This document shows, piece after piece, positions 35,770 to 46,500 of a DNA stretch of 64,000 nt. This DNA comes from Callorhinus ursinus (Eukaryota; Chordata; Mammalia; Carnivora; Otariidae). The notes beneath the pieces were generated by a model. It was not told the origin of the DNA, searched no databases, and saw nothing but the letters and a program-made list of their open reading frames with translations. The position numbers and the translations under genes are program-made. Location of the stretch: NCBI RefSeq assembly GCF_003265705.1, contig NW_020312828.1, positions 60,390,212 to 60,454,211 on the forward strand, written 5' to 3'. Within the stretch, counting starts at the first letter, position 1. Every line of letters starts with the position of its first letter.

Positions 35770-38700
35770 AAAATGTATAAATAGAACTGAGAAATTGTAC
35801 AGTGTTAGCTTTTTTTTGAGTGGGGTTTTCACTCTAAAAAAATCTCTCACAGACAACCGGCTGAATGAATCAAACAGTATTTAACAACATTTATACAGAA
35901 ATAAGGTTATCACAGCTAAATAAGAGCAAAATCAAGTTCTAGCATAGGACACAAGACCCCACCACTAAAAGATGGTGTTAAATGGTAGATACTCTCAAAG
36001 TACATCCAGAACTGCATTCCTATTGCTACAATATAAGTCAAAGTAAGGGAAATCCTTTTTCTCCAGTCAGAAAATCCAACTCAATTCAAACACCCACAAA
36101 CAGACGTGGGTTCAGTGCTGGGCTGGAACATGAAAAGTAAGCAGCTTGAGCTGAATGATCTTCTGCGTTATGGAACGTAAATATTTTTCCTTGGTTTCTA
36201 TGAAAGATGACTCAAATAAAACCTTTCCACTTTAGAAAGTTTATAATGCCATCTCAAAAATGTTTAGCTAAACACAGAGTGAAGAAGCACTGAAAGGACC
36301 TTAGAAATAACAAAGACTGACAAATTCTTAAATTTCAGAAATTATAGGTGCTAAATTCAAATTCATCATTCAACCATTTTAAATACACCAGCTTTTATGA
36401 TATATTTTTCTCTTTATAAATCTCTCCTTGTCTTCTGCTTCCTAAGGAATAGAGAAAACTAGCCATGTTTGCACTGGCTAACAATACCTGCAATGAGCAG
36501 AGAATCCATCCTGGCAGGAGGCTGAGGAGGTTTGAAAAGTTTGGACAGATCCTCCTCAGGCAGTGGGGGTTCTCCTCGACTCTGGCGCTGCATATTCTCC
36601 TGCTGGCGACGCTGCTGATACTAAAATTCAGAGAAGAAATGATTTGGTTATTTTTCTCTAACTGAAGGGATAAAAAGACCTCCATCAATTATGCAATCAG
36701 CAAAACCCCACTGCCCTGAATTCCAACCTCAGTTTTATAAATGGTAACCCATGGTAACTCCTCCTTCTAAGAATCTAATAAATATGGCAACAAAGAAAAT
36801 TCCTTTGTTGGAAACTCTAGTGTCACTTTGGGCTCTAAGAGTCTATAACTAATGATATCGAAAGAGAAACTGGTTATGTGGGAAACTGGGGGCTTAAAAG
36901 GCAAAGATGCTCATGATTAATGAGTGAAGGGGAGTGATTTTACCATTTATGACAATGGAGTAGATGACAGCATTACAAGTATGACTCACCTTAACTGTAG
37001 TAATGAAGTAATTAACCACCACATTGGGGAATTTTTTCAACTTTATCCCTACTGACCAAAACAACAATAATGCTGATGATGGTGATAACTATAACATCAT
37101 CATCATCATCACTATTATTATTATACTAGTAAATACTTCTAATCAGCTGTGCTTTTAGCTCTACAGCTAAGAATGAATATTATAGCTTAGAAAATGCTCA
37201 AAAACTGTCAAACTATGGACTCCTAGGATTCTCAGAAGAGAAGGTGGGGATACATCTAAAGGTATGGATCAACTACAAACTTACTGAGCCAATTACAATC
37301 AAGAGGTAATACTTATGGGGTGCTTACAGTGGCAGAGGGAAAATATCCCATATAGAGCCTTAAAAGGTCAGGTAATGAGAAACCAAGGTGGGCTAGTAAA
37401 AAATTTAAGTCCTTGGGTTCCTAAAGAAGGAAAGTACCTTGCTTTTTGCAAAGATTTCTAAACTCAGTATAGGGTTTGAGGGTAGAAGCCAGACAAATTT
37501 AAAAAGGGTTATGAATGGTGCTGGTACAAATAAACATCAAATGCAAAATTTTAAGACATGCTGGAATTCTGAAAAATGACTGTTAAGACTAGTTTCCAGA
37601 ATCAACTATCTCAGAGTTGACAGATTTTCAATTTGATACTCCAGGTTGCATCCTTCCCCTATGGGAAGAACCAGCAGGGGAATGGAATCAAGCGAGGTTT
37701 TTCTGTCCTTCCCCCCACCACCCTTTAGAAGTTTTTCACTACCGCCATCTTTACCAACCATCCACTTTTCAGTTAAAAAGTACATACTTTATAGATTTAT
37801 ATGTGTTTTTTAAATTCTAAGTACAGTAGAAACAAAGTATTTTAAATTTCACTATATATGAACATAGATATTAGAAAAATTTTTTAAATATAATATTCTC
37901 AGAGCCACCTAAGTTGTAGTTGCGCTGAGAACTGTACAGTTAACAACACCAAGTTTAAAGTACATTTTAATGAACACACGGTAGTCATATACAAATGCTT
38001 TCACAGGTAAACATTCTGGAATCAACTTATCTATGAATCAAATGCTGAGCAATACTGTCCAAAAACAATATTCCAGGAACTGTGAAAATCATGTGGCCTT
38101 CAAGCAACACGAATAAAGAAAAGGTTAAATGGCCATAGCAGTATATATGTGCATATGAGAATATTCAGGTAGTTCTAGGGTTTTTATCTGTATTATACTA
38201 TCTATTTCACAGCAGTTGGTCTATTATTTCCTATCAAAATTGCTTGCTCTTAATCACAATTGCTCAGTTTTTCAAATGAATTGAAGATTGCTAACTATGC
38301 TGCAATGAGCCACTACCAAACCAATTATAGTTAGTAAAGAAATGAGCTGTGACACTCCAGAATCTCTTTTGCCTCTGATTCTCTCAATAAATGTATCTCT
38401 TAATTGCATAACACTGCCATCGCGATCTGAGCTTAATATACCGGCTCTCTTTAAAACAGGTATTTTTAGGTACAACTTAGAAATAGTATGTGGTAATAAA
38501 TTAAATATGATAGAGTTACTAGCTAATAGTCAATACTTTATCAAATATGATTTTGATCGTTTTGAAGATAACTCTTGAAGCACCATACTTAGAAATGAAT
38601 CCTGTGTGTGTCAAATTTTCCCCTAACACCAACCTGATGTTTCTGCTGCTGCTGTTTACTCGTGTTCCTCATGTACGTGTTATATTTAACTATATCTTGG

Positions 38701-40526
38701 CTCATTTCATCCACTCTGTCCATCAGCAACTGTAGATTCTTCCCCAAATGGTTGCTGAAATGTAAATATACTGACATGTCATACTTTAAAGCCAGAGGTC
38801 TGCCACTGCTCTAAACACTTCTGAGATATTAAATTGATTTGCCATTTGCTAAAAGAATGAGAGCACACATCCGCATAAAAGCAAGGGGACAGGAAAGAAT
38901 CTGAGTCAGCTTGTTATTAAACTTTCCATACTGAACCCACACCTGTAACCACCAGAGTATCTGAAATAGCTCAGTTTCTTATTATCAGAGCATACATATA
39001 TCAGAGTAGGAGCTGTTAAACATATCTAGCAGGTTATCTATAATGTATATTTTCTGAACAACCAAGTTTAACCTAAGCTCAGTACTCCTACACCCTTTTC
39101 TTAGACCACTTAGCACCACCCTTCCCCAACTGTACTGCAGAGCATTTAAATCAGGAGCCATGGAAAGGAGGAACCAGACACTAAGACTTCTGGTACATGA
39201 TTCCTCTATCCAGCAGGTTATAAAAGAACAGCAATAGCATTTAATCTGCAAAGCCAAATGAAGAAAAGAGGGCTCCTTTCCTCTTGCCATTCCTAGAATC
39301 CGTAGGACAGTCACTGATACTTCTTTTTCTCTCCAGAAATTTCTATTCCAACTCATTTACCAAAATCACCTTATAAAGGGATGCTCATGGTTAGTGCAAT
39401 CACCACCATATTCATTGATTTCTGCCTGCAACTATCTCCTACCATAGTAAAGCCTGCTACTACATATGTGTACTCTAAAAATACCTAGTTAACAAATAGT
39501 ATTCACTCATTCATTTCAAACAAGTATTAAGCACCTATTATGTTCTGACTTTAGTGTTAGCAAACAAAGAAGCGATAATGCATGAGACATTCATGGTCTC
39601 TATCTTCACTGAGCTTACAAATGATTGGGAGTAGGGAGGAGAAAAAAGGTAGAAACACTTTAGATAGTATGGTTGCCCTATCTCTTTCCCTTATGGAGAG
39701 GACAGGCTGAAAGCAAATGATTAGAAGGAATCAGCCAAGCAAAAAAGTATTCTAAGCAGAAGACAGCATCAGTGCTGAATGCGTGAGATGGGCAAGTACT
39801 AGGCAGATAAATAGAAGGGGTCTGGCATGGCTGGAGCACAGTGACAGGTTACAGAGGTCACACAAACACAGATGGGAAGCCATTAGCTGCACCACAAAAC
39901 ACCCTAACAACAGTCAGTGTGAACGAGACTCCTCAACTCCAACATAAATGGTGCCCTTGGGTTGTATGTGTTTGTGATATATTTTGTCTTAAATTTTAAA
40001 ATGACCACTCTGGCTGCTATGCAGAGAACAGACTGGGGAGTGGAAACCAGGAGATGAGTTAAGAGTCTACTGTGGAGTGCTGGCAAGGATGTAGAGAAAC
40101 TGGACACCCATATACTGTGCTGGGAAGACAAAATAATGGTTAAGATGGCAGATTTTATGTTATGTAAATTTCATCTCTACTTTAAAAGCTACACACATAA
40201 GCACACAGAACCTACTGTGGTATTACAAAGAGAACAGTGGTGGCCTGGATGAGGATGGTGGCAGTAAGCATGGGAGAGCGTGAGAAAAATGGGCAGAAGT
40301 GAGAGAGAAACCGAGGGTGACTCCCAGTTTCCTGGCTTGAGCAGCCAAATGCTGGTTTATGGCATTTACAGAGAAGGGGCAGGCTGAGGAAGGAACAGCC
40401 TGGGAATGTTGGGAATAAATGACAAATTTAGTTACAGTATGGATCCTAAATGGACTGTATCTATAACCTGGAGAAAATTAGCCAGTTTTGGCTCTTTCTT
40501 AAATAGCAGAAAAGAGCACAGAACTG

Positions 40527-40574
<48 letters not shown>

Positions 40575-43500
40575 AAATGTACCATCTAAATCCCAGGTCT
40601 GGCACTATCTATATAACCTTGGCCCAGTGACTTGGCCTAATGACTTAGTCTTTTTTTCAAATGTTTCAGTTTTTTGAAAAAGTGCTTTTTTCAAATTAAG
40701 TTTTCATATTTTTCTTATTCCATTTTAATTTTGTGAATCATTTTTTAACTTTAAAATATTTCTTTTTCTTTGTAAACGAGATTAAGTATTTGCTCCTGTT
40801 TTCTTCTAATTTCTTAACAGCTTGATTTTAACTTACCTCTAATTAAATGTCTGGGCCTATGGTGAAAGGTGAGCGAATAAAATGATTTGTTCTAGCAAGT
40901 AGCTAGCCAAATGTCCAGATCCATTGATTATATAGCTACACTGTTCTAAACAACTTCAAGATTAAAATTTATCAATACTCTGTCATCTAAATGCACTCTT
41001 TCAGTACATTCTAATGAGTACGTATGTACTCTGCTAGTCACTCTGTCGGACACTAAGGCTTAAACTCCGTAAGACACTGCTGCACTCCACCCATCCTAAG
41101 GAGAAGACAGGAATGCACCCAGATAAACACAGCACAAGGGTGTCATGATTCTAATAGAATGGAAGCATAAAAGATAGTATGGCAGAACCAGATGAGTTTC
41201 CAGATTCTCTGACAGGTGAAGTTAGTTTTTGAAGAGGAGTTGGAGACAAGGAAGGTGGGAAGGACACTGCCAAATACTGGGTGAAGGCAGTGTGTTCAGA
41301 CACTCTGGCATGAAAAGCATAATGCCTTTGAAGAACTGCACAGAAAGGCAGGACTGGGAAAAAAGAGAGCAGTGAAACTAAGAGGCAGACAACAGTCACA
41401 GCACAGAGAGTCTTGGAAGCCAGGACTAGAAGTTTGGATTCTATTCGAAGGCCAGTGGGGAACCAGCCAAAAAGTTAAGCGAAGGAGTAATATGATCATA
41501 CAATTTGCATTTAGCAAGATCACTACAACGGAAGAGGAAAAGGTTAAAAGCAGGAAGTCAGGAGACTGTGAAAGTAATCAGGAACAGAAATAATGAGGTC
41601 CTGGTCTAAGGTAGCAAAAGACACAGAAATAAGATGAAATCACCCCAGGAATGTACACACGAGAAGACAGACCCTGAGGAACACTGATCTTTAGGGATGA
41701 GCAAAGAGGGCTCACCGTGGAGAATGAGAAGGAACCTCACAGACTCCAAAAAAAGGTATTTCAGGAAGAAGGAGTCATCAACATATTAGGTGTTTAAGTG
41801 TCTACAACACCCAGTAACACGGTGATAAAGTCGTCCTTTGTGACTTTAGTGAGAGCTCTGACAACACAGAATAGATGGAACACTAAGAAGTCTGACTACA
41901 AAAACGGATGAATACAAGGTGCTTGGGGGGCTCAGTCGGTTAACCAACCAACTCATTTCGGCTCAGGTCATGATCTCAGGGTTGTGAGATTGAGCCCCGC
42001 ATTGGGCTCCGCCCTCAGCATGGAGTCTGCTTAAGACTCTCCCTCCTTCTCCCTCTGCTCCATCCCCCCACGCCACACTCAATCGTGTGCACTCTCTCTC
42101 TCTCAAATAAATAAATCTTTAAAAAACACAAAATAAAACAGGTGAATATGAATCAAAAGGTGAAAGGAAATGGATAATAATGGCATGAGGTCAAAAAGTG
42201 CTTTTTTTGTAACTTTGTTTTTTAAGATGAGGGAGGCTTTAATTTAGACATCCTTATTTTTGGAAGACATATGTTTAAATATTTATGGGTTAAAAGTTAT
42301 GTCAGGAATTTACTTTCAAATGGTTCAGAAAAAAAAAGTTATGCATTTATGTATATAGATAGAGAGCAGGTACCAATGTGGCAAGACAGACCACTGGTGA
42401 GTCTAGGCAAAAGGTTTATGTGTGTTCATCAGACTGTTTGTTTTCAGTTTTTCTGAGGAGTTGAACATTTTCAATTTTTTTTAATGGGAAAAACAAGTCA
42501 AGAAACCTAAGAGAAAAGAACCAGTATGGAAAGTAACTGAAGATATCTGAGGAAAAAGAGTGTAGAAGAACCCAGTCAGATCCCGAGAAGGCAGAATGGA
42601 CAGGAATGGGGCACCAATCCTTTCATTTCTATCAGTGGAAGAACTGAGGCCCAGAGAGCTAAGCAAGAAATGCTATCATTACTATGCAATTAGTTGTTAA
42701 ATAAGTCATTTATATGCTGAAGTGCAAAAGAAATTCAGAGAAGAGAAAGATCACCACAAACCCTACAGCTGGGCGATGGGGAGGATAGTAACACTGGAGA
42801 AAATCATAAAGGGAGTTACTGCCATATGCAGAGACACATCTATTATTCGTTCCTCCACCTTAAATCCTGGAGTCTGACTACACTAATTACAGCAATGAGA
42901 AAGGTGCTACTAGAATAGACCCTCTCGATCTACACCAAAAAATGTCTTTAATATGAACTACTATTGTTAAATATATGTAATTAGTGAAAAAACACAAGCA
43001 TAGATATGAGGCCTTTAAACATTTCATAACATTTTTATCACTACAATGTTCTTCAAAAATATATCCAATAAGAAACATTCAAAAATCTGTACAACAGATC
43101 TTGAAGAGCAAAAGGAATTAAAATAATACCTATTTCACAGATAACATTCACAGGAAATCAGGTCCATTACCAAGAGCAACTTTATGGGGATCTTTTCAGT
43201 ACCCATTCAACTAGAATACTGAACCAGGGAGTTACTGTTAGGAGTTTCAATAATATAGCCTTTTCTTTTATTGTCAAGGAAACAAAGAACTGAAAAACAG
43301 CTCACTTCAACAGATGTGAACCAAGACACACAGTGAAAAGTCTGCTCTGGCTGCAGTATCAATTTATCCTTAATGTATAATGCCCACCCTTAGTTTACTT
43401 GTTTAAAGGGGAAATAAAAACAGAACTGTTTCTTCATGTGTGAAAAGCTGAAGGCTTGGGTAACACATTTGTAAACATTAATAAAGGCTGTTATGAAACA

Positions 43501-46500
43501 GCCATTGCTAGAACTTCCAGCCAATAAAATTAAAATGAAAAATTAAAAACATTCTTTAAATGAAAGGAAATGTAGTATGTTTTATTCACAGCCTAGAACA
43601 AATATATCAGGTAAACCAAAAAAGTGGTATCCACATACGGGTAGTGAAAAGCAAGACCAAGCAAAATCCGAAGAGCTTCTTGGGCATGATTTCTGATGTG
43701 GTTTCTTAGAAAAAAATTTATGGCGACAGGCCTGACTACCATCATGCTACTGATGTAAGAAATTAAAATTTGAAGGGCGCCTGGGTGGCTCAGTCAGTTA
43801 AGCGTCCGACTCTTGATTTCAGCTCAGGTCATGATCTCAGGGTCGTGATATGGAGCCCCGCGTCAGGCTCCACACTCAGTGGGGAGTCTGCCTGAAATTC
43901 TCTCTCTCCCTCTCCCCCTCAGCCTCTACCCTCACTTGCATGCTGTCTCTCTCTCTAACAAATAAATCTTAAAAATAAATTGAAATTTGAGATGTACAAA
44001 GTCTTTTAAAACAGTATTACCAATTTGGATGAATGTAACAACCCATCAGTATAGGCACTGCTTCAGGGTTGCTTCATTTTTTTCCTTCCAACTGCAACAC
44101 AAATTTACCTTTTAAATAATTTCACATGAAAAGGAAAGGGCCCCTCTTTCTATTTCACATAAAATACAGAAGATAAAAATAATAAAATATTTGTCTAGAT
44201 CTTAGTTGCCATGGCAAACTGGGAACATTTTCTTGTATAAATGCTGTTTTGGACAGATATTACGAACCAGCTCACTGATAATTTAAAGCACAAAAGGGCT
44301 GTATTTGTTTTGTATGCTCAATAAGCTTGGGAAGAGGTGAAGGCATATATTATATAAGCAAACACTTTCATGTAGTAAATTTAAAATTATTGTATAACTA
44401 TATATACTCAATACATCAAATTGTAACCCTGCATGCTAAAGAATGTTCTTAGTGCAATGCTTTAAATACAGGTGTGCTCAGTGTGTTTGTAAAAGCAATG
44501 AAGAATTAAGTATGACCTTCTAAAAGAGACAAATTAAAGGACTATTATGAATATATGTTTGCAGTCAACAGTGCACTCTTCAGTGCCAAATTAGCCTTGA
44601 AAGCTGGCTGTATCACTTAGCACTCCGTTTACCATGCAGTTTCCATCTCCTTCCTCTGTACATACTTTCTAGTGGCCCCTATGATGGATTCATGCAATAC
44701 AAAGTGTCACTTCAAGTACGGTCCTATCCAGCCCAGAGCATGGAGAACAACACTGGGCTCTCAGGTCCTCCTGGGTTTACCCTACTTGTCTTCTAACAAA
44801 CAAGTACAAAGTCTGTATGTTCTTTTGTACAAGCTTCTATCTGGGATTAGAGAAATCTGATAAACTGAACCTCTATTCCAAACTGGTTGCTTAAGAAAAC
44901 ACACCTTGTTTTTTTCAGTCATCCAACAAATGCATATAGACTGACTACCTACTCTATTTAATTTCATTCTACAAGTCTGCTGCTAGCATTCTCCCACCAT
45001 AAAACAATCACTAAGATCAAGCTTAAAAGGCACTTAAGAGGCGCTATACAGACAATTCTGCTTGTATTTCTGTTAAGAGCAATAAATGCTAGGAAAAGAA
45101 ACAAGAATTCCATAAAGGAAATAATCTGTTTGGAACACCTCAGTCAGCCCTTTACCAATACAATAAATAATATGTAGCAACTAGATAGCTAAAGCAGTCA
45201 CAATGGAGGAAGTTATGTCACCACTAAGACAGAAAAAGCCAGTGTCAAGTTCAGAAAATCCTAATTTTACTTGAAAATCCACACTGGAAATTCACTACTA
45301 ATACAGTCTGCATCTGAACAAGGGCCAAGTGCCACCAGTAAAACAAAGAAGCATTTTTGTATTTTTCCTGAGCATTATTAAATATCCCAACATAATACCA
45401 TAGGCCTCCAAGGACAGTGTACAATAAATAAAGCTAAGCCACCCCACCGCCAAAAAAACCCTCCCCCATGGGCATTTACCCTATATCAAAGCAAAAATGA
45501 TACAGCAAAGGCATCAGAGAGTTCTTATAACAGGAATTATTAGTATTCAAACACTTTCATTTTATCAGTTTGGCTTTTTTCCTGGGATGTTAGCAGGGCT
45601 GGACAAATACTACATGTCATTACATATGTCTCAAGAACCTCAAAATATGCTTAATTTTTTTCTGGATCCATAGGTTAAATTCTAAGTGCAGAAAGTGATT
45701 AAAAAAGGACTTTTCATTAGACAGGGTCACTTACCTACTAGCAAGACTGAGCAATTCATGTTTATCTGCTACAGCTGACTTCTTCTCAAGCTCCCACATT
45801 AGGACGTTGATCAGATGTGAATTTTTAATTACAATCGGCACTTCTTCAAACATGTGCTCAAAGGTGATATTTCCCTTTTTCAATCTGTGAAGCATGTTAA
45901 AAATACTTTAGTCTGGTGGTCAGAAGTAAGTGTTAAATTGACTATTTCATACATTTTCCCTAATTACAGGCCATCTCCAGGATCTTTGTTTCATTAGCAC
46001 TCTTTAAAAAAGAGAAACTAGTTTTACAGAGTCAAGCATAAGTCGAATGATTTGAATAACACTGAAAACAATCCAAGTTTGAGCTATAAAGCCCAGAAAA
46101 CAAAAATTCTTGGCAGAAGAAACTGTTCTATCTTTGTAATCAGGTATCTTCAAAATTTCATTGATACTAAAATGTAAATGTCATGGGTAGTTATGCTATA
46201 TAATCTGTATCTAAAACATTTAAAATAAATAGCTAGAACAGAGACATACTTCAGTTCTTGGAAAGTTTATTTTAAAAGCCTACCGAAGAAGAAACTAACA
46301 ACTAGCAGAACACTCACAGGATATCCTATATACAATGGTTCAGAACACAGCAAGAATGCAATTTCCCATTAATTTAGTTATAACTATCATACCCAGGAAT
46401 TGTTCATGAGTTAGCTTTTAAAATCTTTTGCACCTTAATTTCTTTAGAAGCTATTGGGAAACTAGCAAAGAACTGTCCTACATGAAATCAAAGCCACTAA

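Larger units (their letters stand above)
38755..45734 (-). other. EIF3H: EIF3H intron 5
   Basis: This is the largest complete intron here, at 6980 nt. It holds degenerate L2 copies, an L1 fragment nested in L2, a (GT)21 tract and two + strand SINEs, each listed separately. The remainder (about 38755-39490, 42130-43770 and 43985-45730) shows no recognisable feature. Confidence 0.85.

Noticed and set aside
37096..37126. Evenly repeated ATC/ATT units considered as a CRISPR-like or structured array
   Set aside because: These are simple trinucleotide repeats without spacers, in a mammalian intron.
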